NCBI GenBank assembly: GCA_026936325.1 | Contig: JAPTHN010000008.1 | Coordinates: 14,671,759-14,735,758 of the forward strand | Reading direction: 5' to 3' | DNA length: 64,000 bases | DNA from: Platynereis dumerilii | Taxonomy: Eukaryota > Annelida > Polychaeta > Phyllodocida > Nereididae | Part shown: positions 45,450 to 56,935 of the stretch, piece by piece | Layout: each line of letters starts with the position of its first letter | How positions within the stretch are numbered: position 1 is the first letter of the stretch | The notes under the pieces: generated by a model | The model's input: the letters and a program-made list of their open reading frames with translations, nothing else | What the model was told of the DNA's origin: nothing | Database searches by the model: none | Translations under genes and position numbers: made by a program

Positions 45450-48395
45450 GGGCACCCCACACCACCAGGAGAGGAGGAGAGGGCCCAGGGTCCGGGAACA
45501 ACGTCGCAGAGGACGGCCCGAACGACTGGAAAGGAACATCCACCGAGAAGGCACTCGGGTAGAATCCCAATGGCCGGCAGACCACATCCCAGAGGAGTGG
45601 CCGGAGCACCGAGGCCAGAAGGAGGACCATCCCCCTCGCGAAGCAGGAGGAGGGACGGCTAAGCCAGTCGGAGCAGAAGGTGGAAGCCCGAGACTGACGC
45701 AACTGGTCCCAAAGGTTGGGACCCAGGGAAGGGCCTCCAGCCACAAAGGCAGAGGCCCATCCGCAGACATCCAGAAGGCCCAATAGGAACGGAGGAGGAT
45801 TCCAAACCCAGGATAGCAAGGCAAGGTGGACCAAATGGGCATACCAAGGGAGGAAAGTCCAGGAGCCCAGAGGGAGGCCCAGACGTCCAGATGGGATGGC
45901 CGCCTAGGAAACAGGGAGGCGAGCCACTGGGGCGGAGAAACCGCCGGGAAGGCCGAGGAAATCCGCCAACCAAAAGGAGCGCCTGGGAAAGAGCCAGGTG
46001 TCCTCCTCCCAAAGTCCAGAGACTAGGGGAGGTCCGCGCCAGGGGGGTCAAGGCAACGCAACAGGCAGGGGACACGCCCAGATGGCAGAAGCACAGGACG
46101 AAGCCACGGAGGGGCCGAGGACGGCCAAAGGAGTCGCAGGTGCAGAAGGCAGCCAAGGGCCACCATCGCGAGCCCCAGAGCCTGGAGGCCACTGACCCTG
46201 GAGGTCAGAAGCATCGCCGAGGACCACAACCAGACCGGTCAGGGGGAGACCAGGCCCGGAAGGGAAGAAGTAGGACAAGCCAGAAGGCAAGACCTAAACC
46301 AACCCCAGAGCGCCAAGGAGACTCACGGAGATCTGAGGTCCAGGGAGGTCCCGCAAGACCAAGGGTCACGGACACCGCGGCCGTGGACCAGCAGGAAAAC
46401 GAGGAGCCCAGGAAGGCGAGGAGTGGATCAGGAAGCAACAGGCCAAAAGAGGCCTGAAGCCACGGAAGCCTAAACGGCCATGGAGAAGCCAGTGTACCAG
46501 AGGCTAGAAGCGACAGGAACAGCCAAGGACAGGAGCCAAGAGGGAAGGATCCCGGGAGGGGTCCAAGCCGGAGGAAGCACAGGCAGAGGAAGGCTCCAAC
46601 GGCAAAGCGCAGGCAAATCCGATGGAGAGGGGGGAAGGCTGAAGCACCCCACCATTCCAAGGCAATCGCGCCAGAAGAAAAGCCCCCAACCCAGGCCAGG
46701 GGAAGCCAGGGAGGGAGGCAGGAAGGGAGCAGGTCAGGCCCCCGAAGGCGCAGGCAGAGGATAAGGGCAGCCGAGGCCACCCAGACGAGTGCAGACGAGG
46801 CCGCCGGGCCAAGGGTAGGAGCCCGGGCCAGGCAGAGACTCCCAACACAGGCCCCGGGGAGCCTGGGATAGAACAAGGACACCAGGCGGCAAACCCTCAG
46901 GAGGGACAGCGCCTGGAGAGACCGAACCAAGGCCAAGGGGGAGCCTGAGACGGTCGAAGGAGAGGAACAAGGCAAGGGAGACCCAAGCCAGATGAAGGCT
47001 GCTACACTAGCACCCATGCAGGCCTCCAGATGGAGGGCCAGGGGTGGGCGAAGTCCCACCCGCACCGGAGGGAGCTAGGTAGATTGAGGGCAAGGCCCGT
47101 TCCCGGGGGTAGACCGCCCCGACAGCCGGGAGGCAGGCGGACCCAGAGGCCAAAGGCACCAGAAGCCCGCAGGGCACAGGAAGCCCAATCCAACGTCAGC
47201 GGAGAATGGGCTGAGGAGCGAGACCCCAGCCCCCCCCCCCCGCAGGTGTGAGGGGGAGCACATGCCAAGGCAGGAGGGCCGCCGAAGGAGGTCCGGTGCA
47301 AACACCGCGCCCAAACAGCCAAGGAGCCCGAGAGACGCAGGGAAGCAGGATGATGAGGCAGGGCGACGGCCAGAAAAGCCTCCGCAACCAAGCACAGGCC
47401 GAGCCGAGCCAGGGGGCCCGGCAGGGAAAGACATCCTGGGAAGGAAGCATGGCCCGAGGAAACTAAAGAGAAACCAAGGGCCAGGAGGCCCCAGGCCCCG
47501 CCAACATCCAGAGGAACGTAGCCCAGCGAATGCCCATGAGGGCACCCCCGGTCGCATGAGGAGACCAGGGCAGAGGCAGTGAACAAACAACCAGTCAGCG
47601 CCAGATCAGGAAGAGGAGGATCCCGGTGAGACGCGAGGACAGCCTCAATGCAAGCAAGGAGGTAGACGAGGCCCATCACAGCTAGAAGGCCAGCATCCAT
47701 GGAAAGAACCAAAGCCCCTGGCGGCAATCAAGAGGAGCCAAGGGCGTGAGCCGGCCCAGAAGGGAGGAGCAGTAGGACGCCGGTCCCAAAAGCAGGAGCC
47801 GACGGGCCTAACAGCCAGGGCGAAGGAAGAACCAGACCGGCCGGGGAGGTCTAGGGACCCGAGCCGCAGAGGTTCCGCCAGCAGAGCCTTGGCAGGAGAG
47901 AGGCCAGAACCAGGCCTCAAGTATCCGAGCCCAAGGCAAGAGGCCCGAACAGCAGACGGCAGAAGCTTGCCAAGGAGGAACGGGTGTCCCTGGAAGTAGC
48001 AGGCGCCAGGAGAGTGGGGGACTCCCAGCCCGCGGAAGAAGGGCGGCAAACCAGAAGGCAAGGCACAGCTGGGCAGAGGACCAGCAGAAGCCCAGAGCAG
48101 AGCCAAAGGGGAGGACCACAGAAGCGGCCCCCAAATCCAAGGGCCCAGGGGTCTGGCAGAGTCCGGCCCAAGGCAAGAGACCCAGGGAAAGGACCCTAGG
48201 CCGGAAGCACCGCCAAGGAATCCACAGGAGGAAGGTTCCGTGGGACGAAGAATCCGGAATAGGGGACCGGCAACGGAGCGAGGCAGCAACCAGGACCACC
48301 CGGTGAACCGGAGAACCGGATCCAGCACTAGCAGCCTAAACTCAGGGAGAAGGCCAGGCATAGGGCGAAAGCCCCGGCTTGCGGAGAAGCCCAGG

Positions 48396-49470
48396 AGCCT
48401 AACATAGCGGGGGACGGGGGGACCCCAGCATGCAGACAAACAGTGAAGAAGGCAGCGTGCCCCAGCCGGAACCAGCGCGGCAAGCCCAGGAGGCAGGCCA
48501 GAAGGAAAGCCGGAGGCCTGCCAGCCCAAAAATAGGAGAAGCCAAGCTTCAGCAGGAACTAGAAGAAGGCAAGAAGCAAAGCAGCGCCAGGGGAATGGGG
48601 GTACCCCAGCAGGCTGCGGCAACAGGAGAAGCAGCCCCCACAAGCCGAAACCGGCAGGGGCAAGGAAGAGGCCCAGCCGAGTGGGCCAAGCCCCTAGAGG
48701 ATCCAAAAGCAGGAGCGCGAGGAACCAGCAGACATTCGAGAGCCTGACCGAGCCAGGGGTAGGGGGGTATCCCAGCAGGCAGGCTAGCAGCCCAGAGAGG
48801 CAGGCCAGGAGCCAGGAGAGGCAGGCCAGCAGCAGGAGAAACCGGCCAACCGCAGGAACAGCCGGCCACACGCAGAAGAGGCAGGCCAACAGCAGGAGAG
48901 GCCAGCAGCAGGAGAGGCCAGCAGTAGGATAGGCAGGCAGGTAGCCTGCCCGGGAGCCAGGCCTAGCAAGGGGTATGGGGGACCCCAGCAGGCAGGAGAG
49001 CAGCCAAAAGACTCTGGCAAGCAGCCGGAGAAGCCGGCCATCCACAGCAGAGGCGGGCCACCTGCAAGAGAGGCCAGCAGCTGGAGAGGCAGGCAGGCAG
49101 CCCAGGAGCCGGGCCGAGCGGGGGGTATGGGGATACCCCAGCAGCCAGGCAAGCAGTCGGAGAGGAAGCCAAGACTGGCCGGAACCGGTACAGGCAAGCC
49201 AGGAGCCACCACAGCAGAAACCGGGTAGCCAGAATAGGCCCAGCAAGGGGTATGGGGGTACCCAAGCAGGCAGGCAGGCAGTCGGAGAGGAAGCCAAGAC
49301 CGGCCGGAACCGGTACAGGCAAGCCAGGAGCCACCACAGCAGAAACCGGCTAGCCAGAAGAGGCCCAGCAAGGGGTATGGGGGTACCCAAGCAGGCAGGC
49401 AGCAGGAGAGGCAGCCCCCACCAGTCGGAACTGGTAGAGGCAAATCCAGGAGGCAGCACAGCAGAAACCA
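48396..49470 (+). repeat. Degenerate tandem repeats inside the core
   Basis: The motif GGGGTATGGGGGTACCCCAG and variants recurs near 48597, 48761, 48972, 49125, 49249 and 49372, followed by AGCAGGCAGGC. Around 49125-49400 the unit is about 125 bases and highly alike (AGTCGGAGAGGAAGCCAAGA, GGCCGGAACCGGTACAGGC); elsewhere it varies from 125 to 215. Confidence 0.85.
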
Positions 49471-49559
49471 TGAGGCAGCAGAGGGAGAAATGGTCCAGGG
49501 AGGACCATACCCCTCCAAAGGCACCGGTCCACCCGCAAGCTGGGGCGGGTGCCCAATAG

Positions 49560-50320
49560 AGACGACCAGTGAGACGTCCGCTCCACAAACCAAGCCGACG
49601 TCATCGAGGTGCAACACGGCGCCCAGCCAGGTAGGCCCAGTGGGACGCCGGGAACAGGAAAAGACAGCGCCCGGAAGCGCGGCTTGCCGGGTCGGCGTCA
49701 TCGAGGGCCACAGCGGAGTCCAGGGTGTCCCACCAGTGGGACGCACGTGGAAATCAACGATCGTTTGCAGCGCTGTAGGGGGAGGCAAACGCACACAAAC
49801 GAAGTAGAATAGTACATTTTAATGAACTGAGGGGTCTATGTACAAAATAAACCGTCAAGAGAGGCGAGACGGCCTGGAAAACGGCGAAATACTTCGCACA
49901 TTGACGACTGACCCGGGACGGACGCCATGTTGAGGGGCGAACGTCCAGCGGGAAATGCGTCGTTATTCGTAAAAGACGAAGTGAAAAACCTAGTTTAGTG
50001 AAAAACCAGGATGCACAGGCACCAATAAGCACGGAATTCAAGAGATAGAGCACCGACAGTGTCAAGATACTCCCGAAAACACGTGCAACCGTCGAAATAC
50101 ATCACAGCGTCCGCCATGGCGGACAGACTGCAACGAAAACGACGAAGTTTGAGGCGACGAAATAGGGTAGAAAAAACTTACCTGGATACGGTTTAGCTCT
50201 GTAAACCGTAAAGAAGAACCTAGAAAACGAAATACACCGTAAATAACCCATTGTCAATGCCCCAAACGACTGTGAACAAGCGGCTGTCCAATGCACGTCC
50301 GAAGCGTTGGGCAGCCGAGA
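49560..50320 (-). promoter_or_regulatory. CpG-rich right part of the large element, promoter-like
   Basis: The T depletion stops here and CpG is frequent (CGACGAAG, GGCGACGAAATAGG, GACGTCATCGAGG). It includes the 16-bp palindrome GTCCGCCATGGCGGAC at 50109-50124. Such sequence could serve as promoter or 5' leader for leftward transcription. This is inference from composition only. Confidence 0.3.
49995..50117 (-). CDS. Hypothetical 40-residue frame with a possible upstream mini-intron
   Basis: ATG in GCCATGG starts MADAVMYFDGCTCFREYL and ends at TAA after 40 codons. Upstream on the minus strand a donor CCAG|GTAAGT (50182/50181) and an acceptor TTTTCGTTGCAG (before 50127) would bound a 54-nt intron in the leader. 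The N-terminus looks a little like that of CASK but diverges at once. I have no family match, and chance is a real possibility. Confidence 0.2.
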   Translation of the reverse strand: MADAVMYFDGCTCFREYLDTVGALSLEFRAYWCLCILVFH

Positions 50321-50431
50321 AGAAGAGGAAGTCTAGGCGCAAGGGATCATGGGAGATTAGGTGGTCTGGCGGTGGCGCCAAATTTAAAATCTCGGCTGTG
50401 ACAAGCGTAAACGCTTGTTTGAGAAGATAAA

Positions 50432-50502
50432 TGCACAAGTAAGCGTTGTCACTCTCTTAGATGAGTGACAATAAGTCTGTGGGCCATGAGCGAAGATAGA
50501 GT
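50432..50502. repeat. Right 71-bp terminal inverted repeat
   Basis: Exact complement of the left end. Just inside lies another stem-loop, ACAAGCGT/ACGCTTGT (50401-50418), not present at the left end. Confidence 0.95.
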
Positions 50503-51425
50503 CTTCTTCTTTGGTAAGACCGCATAGCGTTCTGACAATGTCTTAGAATGTGTCATTGTGATGTCGAAGATTCTTTCATCCCTGGATAGCTATAGTAAGT
50601 TTCTCTATGATTCATGTTATCAATGCCAATGGTCCAATCTGAGAATATCTGATTTTTGTGGAAGTACTCAATATCTATCTATACACAAGATCTCAATGAT
50701 GACTTCTGCCCCATCAATATACTGAATCTGATACATCTTGCCCAATAGGATTACACGTTGTTCTGAGTACTTCTGACAATGTCTTAGATTGTGATGTCGA
50801 AGATTCTGTCATCTCTGAATTACCATTAATTTTCTTTACGATTCATGTTATCAATGCCAATGGTATATATTCTTCTGATCTTTGTGGTAGTACTCAATAT
50901 TTATCGACATACAAGATCTTACAGATGACTTCCGCACTGTCAATATACCAGTAAATATCCTAATACTTCTTAGACAGGACAGCGTAGCACTCTGTCAATG
51001 TCTTCGATTGTGATGTCGAAGATTCTGTCATCCCTGAATAATTTTCTCTATGATTCATGTTATCAATGCCAATGGTAGATTCTTCAGATATCTGTGGTAG
51101 TACTCAATATTAATTAATAGGATCACATGCTGTTCTGATTCTGAAAATGTTTAAGATTATAATGTCGAAGATTCTGTCATCACTGAATAATTAGGTAAGT
51201 TTCTCTACGATTTATTATGTCAATCCTTTGATTTTTGTGGTAGTACTCAATATTTATCCACACACAAGATCTTACTGATGACTTCCGCACTGTCAATATA
51301 CTGATAAATATACTAATACTTCTTTTTTGTCAAGAGAGCATCACTGCATCAAACTCTAAGAATGTCTTCGTCTCTTAGATCGTAGATTGTGATGTCTTAT
51401 AAGATTCTGTCTTGCTCCGAATCAT
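50503..51425 (+). repeat. Tandem array of about 220-bp units, right part
   Basis: Continuation of the array at 43150. GATTCTGTCATC-type phrases recur near 50570, 50802, 51020, 51172 and 51402 (spacing 152-232). The first bases, CTTCTTCTTTGGTAAG, align with the point where the left part was interrupted. Confidence 0.85.
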
Positions 51426-51738
51426 TAGTCATAGATTGCGAACTGACTCAGCACTGCTTGGGCCTCCTTTATCTTGGTAGAATCTTCAAAGAATGTCGAA
51501 CGAGTATTGATGGATTCAGATGGAGTGTCCTGTGGCTTCTTTTGAGGTTTTCTCCCATGTTTGAGGAAACGCAGAGTCTCAGACTCCGTCGCGGAACTCC
51601 TTGAAAGAAGTGCAGGGACAAAGTGCTTTAAATGGAAGGAGCATCGCTTTGTAGCATGTATTGTGTTACTCGGGAGATCGAGATAGATGGATTGATGGAA
51701 GTAAGGGGAGGAGGCATTAACATTAGATAGGCAGATAG

Positions 51739-51739
51739 C

Positions 51740-51810
<71 letters not shown>
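51739..51810. repeat. GATA tetranucleotide repeat
   Basis: About 18 uninterrupted ATAG units. Confidence 0.98.
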
Positions 51811-51811
<1 letters not shown>

Positions 51812-51859
51812 ACGATAGAGAGAAATTGCTGCATCTTAGGATAAATGACTGGAATAGGT

Positions 51860-52016
51860 ATGGCTGCAAAAAAAGAAGGGAATTGACATGCATGGGGAGT
51901 CTAAATCTCACAGAATTTTTTTGAAGATCAGTCCCATTTTTTACTTGGAAGAAGTCGCTTCATTCGCAACCGTTTGTGGGAAATTTTGTTGTACTTAATG
52001 AAATTGCATAAACATT
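51860..52016 (+). repeat. Repeat family D, copy 4
   Basis: TTTGTGGGAAATTTTGTTGT, ACTTGGAAGAAGTCGCTTCA and a TGGCTGCAAAAAAAGAAGGG start match the family. Confidence 0.7.
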
Positions 52017-52019
52017 TTG

Positions 52020-52115
52020 TAGACAGACAGCTAGACAGAGAGATAGACAGATGGATAGATATATAGATAGCTGATATATAGATAGATAGATATATGATAG
52101 ATAGATTGATAGTGG
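52020..52115. repeat. Degenerate GATA/CAGA repeat
   Basis: AGACAGACAGCTAGACAGAG then GATAGATAT-type units. Confidence 0.8.
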
Positions 52116-52317
52116 AATTGGATAGCTAAAGCGGTATAATATTGATATATACAGGATACAGAAGTAGTTTAGCTGCAGGTACATTGATCAGCAAATGGAG
52201 GGCGGCAGAATTCTGTTCTCGAGCTTTTCGTTATGGCTAGGCTCTCAGAACATTGTAGGGGAGCAAAGTGCTTTGAATTGATTATACATGCTATTACACA
52301 TTGTGCTATTTAGGAAA

Positions 52318-52347
52318 CTTTGATAATAGATAGAGAGATAGATCATG

Positions 52348-52388
<41 letters not shown>
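52318..52388. repeat. GATA tetranucleotide repeat
   Basis: A degenerate start, then about ten perfect ATAG units from 52348. Confidence 0.95.
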
Positions 52389-53154
52389 CTGACCCTCAGA
52401 AGTTGTCTGATTCTCATGACGATGATTGCCATCCATATCGGCAGGCAAATGGATTAAATGTTGATCCATAGAATTGAATAGATTGGCAGCGCCAGATGGA
52501 CTTTAAACAGAATTATTGGATACTTATCAAGACCTCATTTCAGAGGACTGCACTCAGTATATAATCAGTGTACATGTATTGCTTCCAATTCAACACCCTA
52601 ATTCCCCTAAAGCAAGGACATTAACCTTTTCCCGCAAGACCTGACCTCATACATTACTCGTGCGGTCCCCACTTATCGCATTCATCATTACGCTATTGGC
52701 AATTTTATTGGGACTGATTGGAAATGATGGATTAACATAACCGTGAGCCGTTGACCTACTTCTGTTGCACATGATTTTCCATGACACTGGGGAGGGGGGA
52801 CTCGCAGAGGAATGATAAGAGATGATTTGGGGACACCTTGACAAGAAGTGACAGCTTTGCAGCATCTGAACTGTCAGTTCTGTGACCGAAGACCATTCAA
52901 ATCAACTCCAGTTATCATGGTCATCCCTCCAACCAGTAATAAAAGTCCAACACCGCTTCAGCGGACAGAGAGAAGTTGCTCATAGGGATATAGCTGCTTG
53001 TTGATATATATGGTTTGTAAAGTATAACTCAGTGTCTCAGTCAGTGATGAAGAAAGAGGTTGCATATCACTGAGAGTTTACTAATCTACTTATGGGAAGG
53101 ATTCTAATCGCAAAGTCTCCTGTCTTGGGTTAAAATTATTGTTAAGTTATCCTG
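52389..53154. other. Intronic stretch without recognised gene
   Basis: No supported feature. Confidence 0.4.
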
Positions 53155-53540
53155 CAGCAATTGGTAACCGAAACTGGCAAGTTACAATAGCAACAGACAT
53201 TAGCAACCAACAATGGCAACCAACATTGGCATCAATTGTTTGGTCCAATCATAGGTAAAATTGGCTTCAATCATTATCAACCAACATTGGCTTCAATCCC
53301 TGGCCACCAACATTGTCAATCAACATTGGCATTTTATCAACCAACATTGTCGTCAACAACACTGGCAGCCAACATTGGCAACCAAAATTATCAGCTAACC
53401 AACATTGCCGGCCAACCAACATTGGCTGGTCAAATCTCCACATTGACCAACATCGGTGCAATTTGGTGGGAACTGAGTGCTGAGCAGCTGAGTGGGCACT
53501 GAGCAACATGGACCAACATGGACCGATTGCGGTTAGGCAG
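53155..53540 (+). repeat. Minisatellite, CAACCAACATTGGC unit
   Basis: About 18 degenerate units of 12-18 bases built from CCAACATTGGC. Frames on both strands here follow from the repeat. Confidence 0.85.
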
Positions 53541-53784
53541 AGTAAATATTGGTCGACATTGGGAATGATTCGTCTGACATTTGCCATTGACATTGTCCAT
53601 GTTGTACGTTGACATTTTCCGATGCAATTGGCTTTGGTAGGCCAGTGATCGCTGACGTTGCCTTTAGTCTTTTAACATCGTCCGAAGTAGAGGGAAGGGT
53701 TGAGAGCTCTGCAACTTGTAGCGAAAGGCAGCGTTAACATTCTATTGACAGATCTGATCAGCCCCACAGAAGCTAATTAGAGGT

Positions 53785-53816
53785 CCAGGCCTGGCCTATA
53801 CTAGGCCTGGCCTGGG
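53785..53816. repeat. GGCCTGG palindrome cluster
   Basis: CCAGGCCTGGCCTA and TAGGCCTGGCCTGG flank a 3-base centre as an inverted repeat with one mismatch. Confidence 0.75.
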
Positions 53817-54613
53817 CCTGGGAGGTTTAGCATTGCACTGCAATTGTCAGTGGCTAGTTGAGCCTCGTTCTGGGATGCTACCCAGTGATTGTGGTTACGC
53901 CTACAAAATTGTACTGTTGCTTCGGTGTTGCACCGGGTAGCAGACTGGTTTTGTCAGATACGCAGAACCTTTTAAAGCTTTTGTTAAGTCTCGTTTATAT
54001 TTTTTTCAATAATCCATATAATATTAAAGCTGCAGCGTAGTCTGCGAAAGTTATCATGTGTGGCGCAACTCCATGCCAGCAATCTCGTACAAACATACTG
54101 GTATAAGGCAGAACTTCATCATGTTAATCGAAGACGGAGAGACATTGTTAAAAATCCAATTTTCTATGAATGAAAGCCAAAGGATAGGTAAACCAGAAAA
54201 TCTTTGTACTTTTCAGTCAGACGTCAATATCAATTGATTTGGTTTCTTTTATATCTGCCATGCTATTAACGGGTAAATCTGGCCAAATCCAATTCATCAA
54301 TATACACGATATATCTGCTAGGTTTCAAAGTTAGTCTGTAATTGTTTCTGGGGTAAATCCAAATATCCTTACGTATTATATACAGTCTGATCCAAACACT
54401 AAAGGTGTGAAGGATTATTTCAAATTATCTGTTCGATCATAATCCAAAATTGATTTCTGACTTTGTTAATTCAGTTTCCAATTTGCGTTTATTATATATT
54501 AGAACTTATTGAAAAAGCCTTCAAATAAAAATGATAAGTTCTGTCTATATGCTATACTAAACAGCAGCAGCTGCTAAATTTCATGTTCACAATTCAAAGT
54601 TTGATGAGGACAG
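53817..54613. other. Intronic stretch without recognised gene
   Basis: AT-rich; nothing supported. Confidence 0.4.
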
Positions 54614-54833
54614 GATAGATGGATGGATGTTCGGGGCCCATGTCCTGTAGCGTATTTATGCACTTGATAGGATAATCAGCATTGATCAGACAGGAGGAGG
54701 ACATGGCAATGAGGCGAAGGATGATTGGAACAGCCGTCCAACATAGGCCCAGGTGACCCAGCAAGAGCTGGATTCGAACCCTGGACCCAGCGATTGGCAG
54801 TCCAGAACGCCACCACTGAGCTAATCCCCCCCC
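54614..54833 (-). mobile_element. SINE family A, full-length copy
   Basis: All landmarks are present, with an 18-base expansion in the tail-side body (near 54677-54695). The head is followed by a C run and the perfect 18-bp palindrome CTCATCTGATCAGATGAG (54835-54852). Confidence 0.88.
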
Positions 54834-54852
54834 CCTCATCTGATCAGATGAG

Positions 54853-55878
54853 AATTCATGCTTCCACAAGCAGTTTGGTTGAGGAAGTTTAACATTGACC
54901 AAATGGCAAAACATCACCCATTTCACGCACTTACAGGCGGCACTGTATCACATCGCTTCAAATAAGAACTAGAATGCGCAAATAAAATTTGCAAATCTAG
55001 GCGCTGATTGTTAACTTGACAATTTAAGCATGAGACGAACCTCTGTCTGCCATTGTAGATGCTCCATTGTGAATCAGCTGGTCAGAGATCCTATCATGTA
55101 TAGGTATGAAATCCAATGAGTGACCAAAAGCTGTTTTCATCTTATTTACATTTTGCTGCAGCCCGTTCTAATATGCTAACATGTTCCGCTTGAGTGCACA
55201 CAGTCTAGACATTGCATAAATCTAGGACAGTGTCCTGATTTTTTGTGACCAGAAATAGTTGTTTCTGCCAATTTACAGCAAATAGGACAGCTATTTACTA
55301 TCACAATCATAGATCTGTTACTGATCCATCATCAATGGCAATTACAGCATCCAAGCTAGAACGGTTGACGAGTTTACGAAGTTAGAAGGTAAACACACAA
55401 AACCATTGTATTTCATGTTCACCACCAACAGGAAGTTGAAAAACACACAGGAAATGGCAGGTTGTACAAGCATGATCTAGGCGCAGGCGCCTAGATAATC
55501 AATGTCTACAGGTTTTAACATTTGAGATGGGACTTTTCAGCTTATCCATACCTTCAATGCACAGCGGATATCGGTATTACTATCATAACGACATTCACCA
55601 CAGGAGTCAACTCACTCAACAGCAAGGCAGGAGAGATATACGGTCTCCCTTTCTGCAGTTCTGGAGAAAATATTGGGCCATAATGGCAGTGCCAATACAA
55701 ATAGAGGAAGCATAATTTGTCATGCCATAATGCCCATGACTCCGAAAGGAGCCGGTACAGTACTATGCCGATTGGAAGCGGGGTTCCATGACAAATTTCA
55801 CTCTGCTTCCATATGCTGATATAGTTGCAAACTTTAGAATGGTTGCTCGTAAGGACATTAACATAACAGGGACCACTG
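54853..55878. other. Intronic stretch without recognised gene
   Basis: No supported feature. A short + strand frame at 55527-55715 is unremarkable. Confidence 0.4.
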
Positions 55879-55891
55879 GCCTACACTACAG

Positions 55892-56094
55892 GATGGATGG
55901 ATGTTTGGGCCTTTACGTCCTGTATTTATGCACTTGGTAGGCTAATTAGGAAAGGAGGAGGATACGGCAATGAGGCGAAGGATGATTGAAACAGCCGTCC
56001 AACATAGGCCCAGGGACCCAGAAAAAGCTGGATTCGAACCCTGGACCCAGCGATTGGCAGTCCAGCACGCTACCACTAGACCAACCCTCCCCCA
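55892..56094 (-). mobile_element. SINE family A, full-length copy with target duplication
   Basis: Flanked by exact 13-mers GCCTACACTACAG at 55879-55891 and 56095-56107. Head, body and ATCC-type tail are complete, so this and 24499-24706 define the element ends. Confidence 0.95.
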
Positions 56095-56107
56095 GCCTAC
56101 ACTACAG

Positions 56108-56935
56108 CTACTGTATGATAAATCATCATTCACTCATACTTCCTGTAATAATGCATTTGTACATGGTTTCCATTTACACATTGTTATTGAAAACTTATTG
56201 CTTTACAACCTCTCATCAAGTCTCTTGACTCAGATTCCTGGCTCTTGTACAGAGTAGTTTCCTGTGCATACTAAAACTAAAAAAAAACACTACTTAGCGC
56301 TTAGTGTAACCCGAGCCTCAAGCAATTACAACGCAATACAACCTGTGGTGAATGCTACTTTTAGTATCTAACGGTTAAATCCTCACAGTCGCTAATCGTT
56401 GATAATCGTTGAAATAGCCCCTAAGTTGCCCCTAATCGTTCGAATAACCCTCGAGGCCCCTAAGTTGTTCCTAACTTACTCTTGACTTACGCCAAGCATC
56501 ACAACTACCATTTGCTGAAACATCAAGCACCCGGCCTGTAATCGGAGCAATAATTATACGGTTTGATGCTGCACTCTGATGCTGCACCCCGTGCTCAATG
56601 CTCACTCGGCAGCATGCCCCCTAGCATTAGGCACATAGCATTAGGCACCGATCGACAGAATACGGACAGAACAGGCAGCTGGCACTTGACGCCACGGTGC
56701 CTGATTCATGTGCACAGAGTAGTCCGCCTTACTGTACACAGTGCACAGACTATCTTAGTGTCTAGAACTCTAGATTGGGTTGTACAGTCCTCTTTATGAA
56801 GATTTTCCACTTTCATTCGCAGAGCATACAATACAAACATGTCAAACATCCAGTCTCCAGAATATTGAAGGGAGACCATATAAATTATAGCCTGTTCTCA
56901 GGACTCTGGATTCCAAAATCCCCACCCAGCCGTGA
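56108..56935. other. Intronic stretch without recognised gene
   Basis: Contains a CCCCTAA-rich passage near 56400-56470, too irregular for a telomere. No gene recognised. Confidence 0.4.

Larger units (their letters stand above)
44823..49560 (+). other. T-depleted, GC-rich core
   Basis: On the + strand T makes up only about 5-10% of bases by eye, while G, C and A are abundant. All stop codons of both strands need a T on this strand, so all six frames stay open for long runs, up to 647 codons on the minus strand (47645-49588). Those frames are rich in Leu, Pro, Gly, Ser and Trp on one strand, and Arg, Gly, Pro, Gln and Lys on the other. They show no domain. I therefore do not annotate them as genes. 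Confidence 0.85.
44699..50502. mobile_element. 5.8-kb GC-rich element with perfect 71-bp inverted repeats
   Basis: 44699-44769 and 50432-50502 are exact reverse complements over 71 bases, starting ACTCTATCTTCGCTCATGG. Each end carries the stem-loop TTGTCACTC/GAGTGACAA. It sits in the tandem array, which continues on both sides. A target duplication is unclear: CTT at 44371-44373 and at 50503-50505 would fit if the adjoining MITE is counted inside the unit. The perfect ends indicate recent mobility. No transposase is recognised and the superfamily is unknown to me. Confidence 0.88.

Noticed and set aside
44800-49810. Dozens of long open frames on both strands, up to 647 codons
   Set aside because: They follow from the near absence of T on one strand, which removes stops from all six frames. 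No domain, start context or balanced composition supports them.
49995-50117. First coding exon of CASK (MAD... start)
   Set aside because: Only the first three residues resemble CASK; the frame then diverges, reaches a stop and lies within the transposable element.
56400-56470. Telomere-like CCCCTAA words
   Set aside because: Irregular spacing and only a few words.
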